From Verrucomicrobiota bacterium (lineage in GTDB: Bacteria; Verrucomicrobiota; Verrucomicrobiia; Verrucomicrobiales; Akkermansiaceae), in contig VFJU01000501.1 of NCBI GenBank assembly GCA_009885905.1, positions 1 through 5,180 on the forward strand: DNA of 5,180 nucleotides, read 5' to 3'. The notes under the pieces are model-generated. The model ran no database searches. It worked only from the letters and a program-made list of their open reading frames with translations, and was not told where the DNA came from. Below are positions 1 to 5,180 of the stretch, piece after piece. The position numbers were made by a program, and so were the translations under genes. The first letter of the stretch is position 1; every line of letters begins with the position of its first letter.

Positions 1-50
1 GACTGCGCTACAGCCCGTCACGTGAACGGATGGCGAAGCAAACAGGCTAA
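1..50 (+). CDS. 3' end of an unidentified upstream gene (partial)
   Basis: The frame beginning at base 3 is open from the window edge and reads LRYSPSRERMAKQTG before a TAA stop at 48-50. The other two plus frames carry no better candidate: one stops at 23-25 and the other runs into argC out of frame. The tail is short and basic. It does not look like the usual C-terminus of ribosomal protein S9, which sits upstream of argC in some bacteria. The stop abuts an in-frame ATG of the argC reading frame (TAA then ATG at 51), so this gene may be in one operon with argC. With 15 codons visible, neither the identity nor even coding status can be fixed. Confidence 0.35.
   Translation, partial: LRYSPSRERMAKQTG
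18..25. repeat. Palindrome TCACGTGA, copy 1 of 3
   Basis: This is a perfect 8-bp palindrome. The same word occurs at 89-96, spanning the likely argC GTG start, and at 2627-2634 inside the stress protein gene. The first two copies bracket the argC start region 71 bp apart and both are followed by AA or AAT-like bases. A binding site is conceivable but unsupported beyond the repetition. Confidence 0.25.
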
Positions 51-68
51 ATGCGGATTGGCAAGCAC

Positions 69-87
69 GGAAATCCATGGCATTTCC
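69..87 (+). repeat. Hairpin just upstream of the likely argC GTG start
   Basis: GGAAAT (69-74) and ATTTCC (82-87) form a perfect 6-bp stem around the 7-base loop CCATGGC. It lies 6 to 24 bases before the GTG at 93, where a ribosome would bind if that is the real start, or inside the leader codons if translation starts at 51. The stem is short and AT-rich, so it may be weak or accidental. Confidence 0.3.
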
Positions 88-88
88 A

Positions 89-96
89 TCACGTGA
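89..96. repeat. Palindrome TCACGTGA, copy 2 of 3
   Basis: This copy contains the GTG at 93-95, the preferred argC start, and directly follows the 69-87 hairpin. If a protein bound here it could affect initiation of transcription downstream or be irrelevant; sequence alone cannot tell. Confidence 0.25.
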
Positions 97-1136
97 ATCG
101 TATCAAAACTGCCATCGTCGGAGCCAGCGGGTACACTGGGATGGAACTGCTTCGCTTACTGCTGATCCACCCTGGTGTGGAACTGGTCGCCGCGACCTCT
201 CGCCAAGAGTCCGGGAAATCACTGGCCAGCGTCTTTCCGCGTTTCGGCAACGCCAAGGGTGCCGATCTCGTTTTCATAGCACCAGATGCAGATGCCATCG
301 CCGCAACCGGTGCGCAGGTGGCTTTTCTCGCGCTCCCCCACGGAGTGGCAGCGGAAATTGCCAGAGAGCTGTTAGAACGTGGACTGAAAGTCATCGACCT
401 AAGTGCGGATTTTCGTTTGCATGATGCAGCGGTGTACGAAGAATTCTATGAACACAAGCATCCAGCACCCGACTTGTTAGCAGAGGCAATTTACGGTCTA
501 CCAGAAATCCGCAGTGCTGAAATTAAGGCTGCGCGTTTGATCGCCGCACCAGGGTGTTATCCAACAAGCATTCTTCTACCGCTGTTGCCCCTGCTGCGTG
601 CCAAACTCATCCAGACCGACAGCATCATAGCGAACTCGATGAGTGGGGTGAGTGGCGCAGGACGCAAAGCAGACCTCAGCCTGCTGTTCTGCGAATGTAA
701 CGAAAGTGCCCGCGCCTATGGTATTCCGAAACATCGTCATCTATCAGAAATTGAACAGGAACTCAGTCTTGCTGCGGGGAATCAAGTAACTGTTAGCTTT
801 ATTCCGCATCTTATCCCAGTAAACTCCGGCATCGTCACCACCACCACTGCCAAGCTCCGCGATGGGGTCTCTCCCGAAGCGATCGGAACAACTCTAATGG
901 ATGCATACTCGGGCTCACACTTCGTCCGACTCCTCGGTCGCGGCGGATGCGCCGACACGAAAAATGTCACACGCACCAACTTCATCGACATCGGTTGGCA
1001 GCATGATCCACGCACGGGACGAATCATTTTGATGAGTGCCGAAGACAACCTCGGGAAAGGTGCTGGCGGACAAGCGGTGCAATGTTTCAACCTGATGTAT
1101 GGCTTCGATCCGACGGACGGCTTGCAAAATTTTTAG
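93..1136 (+). CDS. argC: N-acetyl-gamma-glutamyl-phosphate reductase
   Basis: ArgC catalyses the NADPH-dependent reduction of N-acetylglutamyl 5-phosphate to N-acetylglutamate 5-semialdehyde, the third step of cytoplasmic arginine synthesis. Counting from the GTG at 93 (347 aa, normal for the family), the dinucleotide-binding loop GASGYTG is at residues 10-16. The catalytic cysteine is Cys155 in AAPGCYPTS, SGVSGAGRKA lies at 184-193, the active-site His motif HRHLSEIEQEL starts at 214, and the C-terminal DNLGKGAGGQAVQ starts at 318. All hallmark residues are present, so it should be active. The start is uncertain. GTG 93 gives MNRIKTAIVGASGYTG, matching the family, while the in-frame ATG at 51 adds a 14-residue His-rich leader unlike other ArgC proteins but directly abuts an upstream TAA. 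Neither start has a good Shine-Dalgarno. argJ follows after 36 bp, indicating an arginine operon. Confidence 0.96.
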   Translation: MNRIKTAIVGASGYTGMELLRLLLIHPGVELVAATSRQESGKSLASVFPRFGNAKGADLVFIAPDADAIAATGAQVAFLALPHGVAAEIARELLERGLKVIDLSADFRLHDAAVYEEFYEHKHPAPDLLAEAIYGLPEIRSAEIKAARLIAAPGCYPTSILLPLLPLLRAKLIQTDSIIANSMSGVSGAGRKADLSLLFCECNESARAYGIPKHRHLSEIEQELSLAAGNQVTVSFIPHLIPVNSGIVTTTTAKLRDGVSPEAIGTTLMDAYSGSHFVRLLGRGGCADTKNVTRTNFIDIGWQHDPRTGRIILMSAEDNLGKGAGGQAVQCFNLMYGFDPTDGLQNF

Positions 1137-1172
1137 TTGCTGCTAAGGCTGCTTACCGAATCTCTTTTTTAC

Positions 1173-2426
1173 ATGGACACCCCATTCACTCGACTCAAAG
1201 GCGGCGTCGGTGCACCGCAAGGTTTTCTCACCAGTGCCGTGAGCTGTGGCATCAAAAATCCAAACGCCGCGCGCCTCGACCTTGCGCTTATCTACTCGGA
1301 AAAGCCATGCACTTCCGCCGGCACCTTCACGACGAACCGTGTCAAAGCGGCACCCGTGCGCGTTTCCCAAGCCCACCTCCGCAAGGGCGATCTCCGCGCC
1401 ATCATCGCGAACTCCGGCAACGCCAACGCCTGCACCGGCGTGCTCGGCATTCGCGACGCCAACGCCATGTGTGACGCCGTTGCCAATCCGCTCAAACTCA
1501 AACGCTCAGAAATCGGCGTGGCATCCACAGGCGTCATCGGTCTGCCCATGCCGATGTCACGCTTCGAACCAAAGTATGACGAACTCCTCGAACGCCTTGG
1601 ACCGAAAAATGGCTCCGATGTGGCAGCCGCGATCATCACCAGCGATACCCACGCCAAAGAATTTGCCATCTCCTTCGACCTCGGCGAGCACCGCATCCGT
1701 ATCGGTGGATGCGTGAAAGGCGCGGGAATGATCTCTCCCAGCATGGCCACCATGCTTTGCTTCATCACGACGGATGCTTCGATCTCTAGTGAAAACCTGC
1801 GTAAGTCGGTGCTCGAGTGCGTCGAAGAAAGCTTCAACCGCATCACCATCGACGGTGATATGTCGACAAACGACAGCGTCATCGTCCTCGCAAACGGTGC
1901 AGCAGGCATGCCGATGATCCGCCGCAATAGCTCAACCTGTAAAATATTCCGCCAAGCATTGCGGCTCGTCATGTTAGAACTGGCCAAGGCAGTCGTCCGC
2001 GATGGCGAGCGCACCACTAAATTTGTCACCGTAAAAGTCGAAGGTGCTCGCACTTATCTCGATGCTAAAAAAGTCGCCGAGGCAGTTTGTAAATCTGCTT
2101 TGGTCAAATCATCCTGGAACGGAGGAGATCCGAACTGGGGTCGCATCATCCACGCCGTAGGATACTCGCGGGCACGCATACGCGAAGAACTCGTGGACAT
2201 CCACATCGGTGGCAAAGCGGCTTGTCTTGGCGGACTTCAAGCGGAAACATCGATGGATGAACTGCGCGAAGTGGTTTCTCATCCCGAGTTTGAAATCACC
2301 ATCAATCTCAACCAAGGCGAATCCATTTACACGATGTACTCGAGTGACCTATCACCCGAATACATTGACTTCAACCGCTCAGAATACGCTTATTGGAAAC
2401 AAGCCCGCAAAGACGGGCTTGTCTAA
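1173..2426 (+). CDS. argJ: Glutamate N-acetyltransferase / ornithine acetyltransferase
   Basis: ArgJ moves the acetyl group from N-acetylornithine to glutamate, closing the cyclic arginine pathway. Bifunctional forms also use acetyl-CoA to make N-acetylglutamate, and sequence alone does not settle which form this is. From the ATG at 1173 the protein is 417 aa, the usual length. The N-terminal GFLTSAVSCGIK, FTTNRVKAAPV and NSGNANACTG blocks are family signatures. STGVIG carries the oxyanion-hole Thr119-Gly120. KGAGMISPSMATML holds the autoproteolysis site, with cleavage before Thr193, which becomes the nucleophile of the beta chain. DGDMSTNDSVIVLANG, WNGGDPNWGRI and the C-terminal DLSPEYIDFNRSEY complete the family pattern. 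A TTG at 1137, immediately after the argC stop, would add 12 residues (MLLRLLTESLFY) that do not resemble the family, so ATG is preferred. No Shine-Dalgarno is evident, which suggests readthrough or coupled expression from argC. Confidence 0.96.
   Translation: MDTPFTRLKGGVGAPQGFLTSAVSCGIKNPNAARLDLALIYSEKPCTSAGTFTTNRVKAAPVRVSQAHLRKGDLRAIIANSGNANACTGVLGIRDANAMCDAVANPLKLKRSEIGVASTGVIGLPMPMSRFEPKYDELLERLGPKNGSDVAAAIITSDTHAKEFAISFDLGEHRIRIGGCVKGAGMISPSMATMLCFITTDASISSENLRKSVLECVEESFNRITIDGDMSTNDSVIVLANGAAGMPMIRRNSSTCKIFRQALRLVMLELAKAVVRDGERTTKFVTVKVEGARTYLDAKKVAEAVCKSALVKSSWNGGDPNWGRIIHAVGYSRARIREELVDIHIGGKAACLGGLQAETSMDELREVVSHPEFEITINLNQGESIYTMYSSDLSPEYIDFNRSEYAYWKQARKDGLV
2399..2422 (+). terminator. 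Perfect hairpin at the argJ 3' end, possible bidirectional terminator
   Basis: ACAAGCCCG (2399-2407) and CGGGCTTGT (2414-2422) form a perfect 9-bp stem around the 6-base loop CAAAGA. It occupies the last codons of argJ and ends just before its TAA stop. It lies 26 bp beyond the stop of the converging stress protein gene. No U-tract follows on the plus strand; on the minus strand it is followed by GTTTCC, only a weak T run. It could stop or pause transcription from either side, or protect the 3' ends. It could also be a chance consequence of coding sequence. Confidence 0.4.
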
Positions 2427-2447
2427 CGGCAGAACATAAGTGGCTTT

Positions 2448-2897
2448 CTATTCGGGAGCTACCGGCACGACAAGAACAGGCACGGACGCTTTTCGTATCA
2501 TTCCCTCTGCTACACTTCCTAACAAAAGCGAGGCAATCACCCCATGACCGTGAGAACCCATCACGACAAAGTCTGCGTGGCTTTCTTTGACGCGATCAGT
2601 CAATGAGTGCAAAGGACTGCCCTCCGTCACGTGAGAGGTGGCCGCCGGGATTTCCACACGAACCTTAGCAAGAAGCTCACTCAACTTATGCTTTGCGCGG
2701 CGTTGTGCCTCGTCACGGAAGACAGTCATAGCTGGGAATTCATCGGGCGTGAATCCATAGGCGGTGTAACTGGGCTCGGGCTCGACAACATGAAACAATT
2801 GCAAACCTGCACCAAATGCTTTTGCAAGACTGGTGGCCATTTCAATCACAACAGGGGTGGCATTCGAGAAATCAACTGCGACAATAATATTTTTCAT
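2448..2897 (-). CDS. Universal stress protein, UspA family
   Basis: This is a single-domain universal stress protein of 149 aa, the standard size, expected in the cytoplasm as a dimer. The N-terminus MKNIIVAVDFS contains Asp9, which contacts adenine nucleotide in ATP-binding members. The C-terminal signature G-2X-G-9X-G(S/T) is intact: Gly114, Gly117, then Gly127-Ser128, in the segment VMGSHGHGVIASLLLGS, followed by the usual final strand VPVLVVPV. It therefore belongs to the ATP-binding type rather than the non-binding UspA type. Such proteins are induced by starvation or stress, but the precise client or signal cannot be inferred. The gene converges on argJ with only 21 bp between stops and is divergent from the glyoxalase-like gene across a 123-bp spacer. 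No strong Shine-Dalgarno precedes the ATG at 2897. No specific Usp letter is assignable. Confidence 0.93.
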   Translation of the reverse strand: MKNIIVAVDFSNATPVVIEMATSLAKAFGAGLQLFHVVEPEPSYTAYGFTPDEFPAMTVFRDEAQRRAKHKLSELLAKVRVEIPAATSHVTEGSPLHSLTDRVKESHADFVVMGSHGHGVIASLLLGSVAEGMIRKASVPVLVVPVAPE

Positions 2898-3020
2898 AGC
2901 GTCTTTGAATAGTCATGCTGCCAATCCTTGTAAAGAAACAAGCTGTCATACGCTTAAAATAAACAATCGAAGCAATCCTCGTTTGGCAAAACCCTTTTTT
3001 TACTTCATGAACCATCCCAG
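2898..3020. promoter_or_regulatory. Divergent spacer between the stress protein and glyoxalase-like genes
   Basis: This 123-bp, AT-rich, gene-free region must hold the promoters of both flanking genes unless they are read from further away. Rightward, TTGTAA (2928-2933) and TAAAAT (2955-2960) resemble -35 and -10 boxes, but their 21-bp spacing is too wide to be convincing. Leftward, TTGCCA (complement of 2984-2989) resembles a -35 box but has no good -10 at the right distance. A run of seven T (2995-3001) lies 20 bp before the glyoxalase start. No operator or riboswitch was recognised. Confidence 0.4.
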
Positions 3021-3395
3021 ATGATTCGTTTTCTCCACACCCGTATCCGCGTTCGCGAGCTCGATCGCTCTATCACATTTTATCAAGCACTGGGTTACGA
3101 ACTCGGCGAACGCAAAGCCTCACCACAAGGTAACAGCCTCGCCTTTCTAGGGCTTCCGGGTAACGATGTCTTTCTCGAGCTTTGCCACTCGCCCGACTAC
3201 ACCGCAACTTGTCCGGAAGACCTGATGCATACCGCTCTCGGCGTGGACGACATCGTAGAATATTGCAATCATGTCGAAAAGGCCGGCATCGAAATCTGGC
3301 CGTCTGACTGGCGCGAAAAATTCTCTAGCAATGAGCGTAAAATGGCTTTCGTCACCGATCCCGATGGCTATGAGGTGGAGATCCTAGAGCGCTAG
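3021..3395 (+). CDS. Glyoxalase I-like VOC-fold metalloenzyme
   Basis: The 124-aa protein is one vicinal-oxygen-chelate domain with two beta-alpha-beta-beta-beta repeats, about residues 1-55 and 68-124. It resembles bacterial glyoxalase I (lactoylglutathione lyase, about 135 aa), which isomerises the hemithioacetal of methylglyoxal and a thiol. All four metal ligands align with E. coli GloA: His6 in LHTRIRV, Glu53 in FLELCH, His70 in MHTALGVDD and Glu120 in the YEVEILE motif. The DPDGYEVEI ending is typical of glyoxalase I. The asparagine that follows the second ligand in E. coli GloA (ELTYN) is not found here (ELCHS), so the thiol substrate may differ, and a related lyase cannot be excluded. 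The ATG at 3021 places the first strand as in the family; no Shine-Dalgarno is visible. It appears monocistronic. The gloA symbol is withheld because the substrate is uncertain. Confidence 0.88.
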   Translation: MIRFLHTRIRVRELDRSITFYQALGYELGERKASPQGNSLAFLGLPGNDVFLELCHSPDYTATCPEDLMHTALGVDDIVEYCNHVEKAGIEIWPSDWREKFSSNERKMAFVTDPDGYEVEILER

Positions 3396-3601
3396 AAGTG
3401 ACTTGAACCACTCCATCACAAACCAGTAGCGCGGCGGGTTAGTCCTAACTGTCAGGATTCATGTTAGATTAGAATTCGATTCGCCGTTTGCGAAACGACC
3501 CACGCATTTCTCAACGACGAGGGCGTGCGCTGCACGCCCGCGCTCACGCGAGTGACGATGGAATTGCTGCTTAAATTTCGGCGAATAAAATCAGTTAGAA
3601 A
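3396..3601. other. Gene-free spacer between convergent genes with small inverted repeats
   Basis: No convincing reading frame is present in these 206 bp, which lie between the glyoxalase-like stop and the pseudopilin stop. It contains several inverted repeats. GTTAG-TC-CTAAC is at 3438-3449, with a second GTTAG at 3463-3467 able to compete for the same CTAAC. CGTTT-GCG-AAACG is at 3485-3497. A strong GC-rich hairpin is at 3521-3539, and TCAC-GCGA-GTGA at 3544-3555. The composition changes from AT-rich ends to a GC-rich centre. The likely role is transcription termination for both neighbours; no RNA gene was recognised. Confidence 0.4.
3521..3539. terminator. GC-rich perfect hairpin, possible shared terminator
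   Basis: GGGCGTGC (3521-3528) and GCACGCCC (3532-3539) form a perfect 8-bp stem with a three-base GCT loop. It is about 125 bp past the glyoxalase-like stop and about 62 bp past the pseudopilin stop, so it lies between two converging transcripts. Neither strand has a U-tract after it, so it is not a textbook intrinsic terminator. It may instead be a member of a dispersed palindromic repeat family, which one window cannot show. Confidence 0.4.
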
Positions 3602-4420
3602 TTAGTTCTTAGGATTCCACCACCCGTTGTTGGCTTCTGGCCCACACCAACCGAGATTCCACTGGTCGGCATCGCCACCGTGGGGGTTATCTCCCGCGGA
3701 GGCCTCGGTCTTGGACTCTGCCGTGACGCTGCCGTCACACCATGCGACGAGCGCTTTTCCATTAGCGCGGAAGTGCACCGTGGGACTTAGCCGCTGCCCA
3801 GCGGGCCCTTCGCCAAAGTCCGGATAAGGCGGCTCGCAATAAGCACTTTCTTGGAGTCCCCCCACTCGAGCATACGCCGCAGTTGTGAACATGATCGTCC
3901 TACTTGGATTGCGAATGTTTGAAAGCTTTTCTGAAATAAGAATCTTCGTTTTTGGATCGAATTCACCTCCTGGCCGTCCTCCGATGTAAGTTGCGTTGTA
4001 ACCATAACCACCGCTGCCATCTTCAAAACTGGAGGAGCCGTCTAACATTACATGGAACAACGGGCACTGAGTCACTTGCATGCTTTTACCCAAATACGGT
4101 GAAAGAAATCCAAGCGTCGGATCAAATTTTGATCCGTTAGATGACCTAGCTCCATGCCAACGTCGATTGTTGAATTGATCCGCTGCGGGACAAAAGGCTC
4201 CGCTATCCGATGCATAAACAACGTTGGCTACCGCGAGGGATCTTAGGTTGCTCGTACTCTCGATAATCCGCGCTCGGGTCAGCATGGCTTTTCCAGATGA
4301 AAAAGAAATCACTGCTAAAACCACTAATATACAGACCACCACCAATACCTCAACCAGCGTGAATCCGCGGGCTGGAATGGGTTTATGCAAAGTGGCACAT
4401 TTCATCTCTTTAAAATCCAT
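3602..4420 (-). CDS. Pseudopilin-like protein with type IV prepilin leader (H-X9-DG type, variant)
   Basis: The 272-aa protein starts with a 19-residue basic leader ending in Gly19. The prepilin signature FTLVEVLVVV follows, with Phe20 as the first mature residue and Glu24 as the conserved +5 glutamate. One hydrophobic helix spans about 20-40. A prepilin peptidase should cleave after Gly19 and methylate Phe20. The rest is a globular extracytoplasmic domain with five cysteines (77, 119, 195, 228, 259) and a Trp/Gly-rich C-terminus. The region RANGKALVAWCDGS (218-231) matches the C-terminal H-X9-DG motif of the large pseudopilin-like families of Verrucomicrobiota and Planctomycetota, except that the motif His is Ala219; a His lies three residues earlier (216). 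The specific function is unknown. Its ATG shares one base with the TAA of the upstream gene (TAATG), pointing to translational coupling. An alternative start at Met6 is possible but less likely given this overlap. Confidence 0.85.
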   Translation of the reverse strand: MDFKEMKCATLHKPIPARGFTLVEVLVVVCILVVLAVISFSSGKAMLTRARIIESTSNLRSLAVANVVYASDSGAFCPAADQFNNRRWHGARSSNGSKFDPTLGFLSPYLGKSMQVTQCPLFHVMLDGSSSFEDGSGGYGYNATYIGGRPGGEFDPKTKILISEKLSNIRNPSRTIMFTTAAYARVGGLQESAYCEPPYPDFGEGPAGQRLSPTVHFRANGKALVAWCDGSVTAESKTEASAGDNPHGGDADQWNLGWCGPEANNGWWNPKN

Positions 4421-4422
4421 TA
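4418..4422 (-). promoter_or_regulatory. TAATG stop-start overlap coupling the two envelope genes
   Basis: On the minus strand the TAA of the surface-type gene (4422-4420) and the ATG of the pseudopilin-like gene (4420-4418) share one A. No Shine-Dalgarno stands out in the preceding 20 bases (AATCGCTC region), so ribosomes finishing the first gene probably reinitiate on the second. This ties the two proteins to one mRNA and roughly fixed proportions. Confidence 0.7.
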
Positions 4423-5180
4423 GAGCGATTGATACACTTTAACTCTGAAAAACTGTATTGTTTGCATGGCGATCGGCACTGCAGAACGAAGTCTAACTTC
4501 GCGAACCACTCCTACACTCTGAATCGTACCCGCCGAAGATTCGCTAACGACTGATAAATTTCCAATAACGGGAACGACTGCCGCCCCTGCGGAACTGATT
4601 GCGATGGTCGACCAATCATTCGCTAACATCGAGGCGGAAACTTGAACCTCATATGTCAAATCTATCAGTCGCTCGTCGCGCAGGAATTTCAACTCCGGAT
4701 AAATGCCACCCACCGCCGTGACGAGACGGCACGTTGGTAAAGCCCCACCTGCATCGGCAGTCCATGGCAGTCGTGCAAATGCATACTCTATTAAATTTGT
4801 AAGACCATCGCCATCAGGATCATCTTCCGCGTCGCGGTCCGCAGGGTCGAGCTTTGCAAGCTGCGGCCAATCTCCATAAGTCATCCGAGTGGAAATGCTT
4901 CCTAACGCTTCGAGATCAAAGCCACCGGAGCCCGTGGTACGCCAACTATCAAAAATCGAGCGTCCAGCTTGGTCTTTGAATGCACCATTTCCAGGGATAT
5001 CGACCAGACGAATGTGCGTAATTTGCGATAGCTCAAGTTGAGCAAGATCAAAGGGAGTTCCCCATGATTTCTCGTAAGAATTGGCGTGTTTACCCGCCAA
5101 GTTATTCACGTTCGTTGGGTTGATCGTTCCATATCCACCCACCGCTGACGTGGTGAGCGAAGTTGAGGGAAAACGCAAAA
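4420..5180 (-). CDS. Secreted surface-type protein with calcium-loop module, C-terminal part
   Basis: Only the last 252 or so codons are in the window. The frame is open to the right edge, and its first possible initiator is a TTG (5178-5176) with no leader-like sequence, so the gene continues beyond the window. Numbering from that TTG, residues 40-93 (THIRLVDIPG, SGGFDLEALG) resemble a beta-strand module that I associate with verrucomicrobial cell-surface proteins. Residues 120-131 (DPDGDGLTNLIE) fit a DxDxDG...E calcium-binding loop of EF-hand/thrombospondin-3 type. Residues 147-252 form a beta-rich domain with the LTYEVQVSASMLANDWS and FFRVKV elements seen at the C-termini of such proteins. 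No PEP-CTERM anchor or C-terminal membrane helix is present. Lack of cytoplasmic motifs and the pseudopilin partner suggest export. Function is unknown; the family resemblance is from memory. Confidence 0.8.
   Translation of the reverse strand, partial: LRFPSTSLTTSAVGGYGTINPTNVNNLAGKHANSYEKSWGTPFDLAQLELSQITHIRLVDIPGNGAFKDQAGRSIFDSWRTTGSGGFDLEALGSISTRMTYGDWPQLAKLDPADRDAEDDPDGDGLTNLIEYAFARLPWTADAGGALPTCRLVTAVGGIYPELKFLRDERLIDLTYEVQVSASMLANDWSTIAISSAGAAVVPVIGNLSVVSESSAGTIQSVGVVREVRLRSAVPIAMQTIQFFRVKVYQSL

Noticed and set aside
1..50. End of rpsI upstream of argC
   Set aside because: Ribosomal S9 is an argC neighbour in some bacteria, but the visible tail SRERMAKQTG lacks the usual S9 ending, which is Lys/Arg-rich and finishes in QFSKR.
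1137..1172. TTG at 1137 as the argJ start
   Set aside because: It adds 12 residues not resembling the family, whereas the ATG at 1173 gives a normal ArgJ N-terminus and length.
1246..1716. Plus-strand frame overlapping argJ in another phase
   Set aside because: The product is Pro/Ser/Arg-rich with no domain, typical of an out-of-frame shadow of the GC-rich first half of argJ.
1292..2053. Long minus-strand open frame (253 codons) opposite argJ
   Set aside because: It lies wholly antisense to a well-supported argJ and its product is Arg/Ser/Thr-rich low-complexity sequence with no recognisable motif. Long antisense frames are expected opposite a GC-biased coding sequence.
2607..2912. Plus-strand frame opposite the universal stress protein gene
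   Set aside because: The opposite strand encodes a full-length UspA-type protein with an intact ATP motif; this frame has no family features.
2928..2960. Sigma-70 promoter TTGTAA / TAAAAT for the glyoxalase-like gene
   Set aside because: The 21-bp spacing is too far from 17 bp to call it a promoter with confidence; it is mentioned only as weak evidence.
5176..5178. TTG as the true start of the right-edge surface protein
   Set aside because: No signal peptide follows and the downstream sequence begins inside a beta-rich module, so the frame most likely continues past the window edge.

Overview
The window reads as chromosomal DNA from a Gram-negative bacterium, most probably a member of the Verrucomicrobiota. 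The main evidence is the minus-strand pair at the right end. One gene is the C-terminal part of a secreted protein with a 'DPDGDGLTN' calcium-loop module and a beta-rich tail in the style of verrucomicrobial surface proteins. The other is a pseudopilin-like protein with a GFTLVEVLVV leader, a type greatly expanded in the Verrucomicrobiota/Planctomycetota group. Most starts lack a recognisable Shine-Dalgarno sequence. The phylum assignment is inference from protein style, not from a marker gene.

Layout from left to right. Bases 1-50 probably hold the last codons of an unidentified plus-strand gene. Next comes an arginine biosynthesis pair, argC (N-acetyl-gamma-glutamyl-phosphate reductase) and argJ (glutamate/ornithine N-acetyltransferase), 36 bp apart and surely co-transcribed. 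Converging on argJ is a minus-strand universal stress protein gene (2448-2897). A 123-bp divergent spacer (2898-3020) separates it from a plus-strand glyoxalase-I-like gene (3021-3395). A 206-bp gene-free spacer with several small inverted repeats (3396-3601) then leads to two minus-strand genes joined by a TAATG overlap: the secreted surface-type protein (cut off by the window's right edge) and the pseudopilin-like protein.

ArgC and ArgJ carry out consecutive parts of the acetylated arginine pathway: ArgC reduces acetylglutamyl phosphate to the semialdehyde, and ArgJ later takes the acetyl group off N-acetylornithine and returns it to glutamate. The stress protein and the glyoxalase are plausible housekeeping or stress functions and share a divergent promoter region. 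The minus-strand pair is likely translationally coupled and directed to the cell envelope.

No mobile element, CRISPR array, tRNA, rRNA or clearly new system was found. The points most worth a second look are the altered H-X9-DG motif and coupling of the pseudopilin, the perfect hairpins without U-tracts at both convergent gene junctions, the ambiguous argC start with its hairpin, and three copies of the palindrome TCACGTGA.
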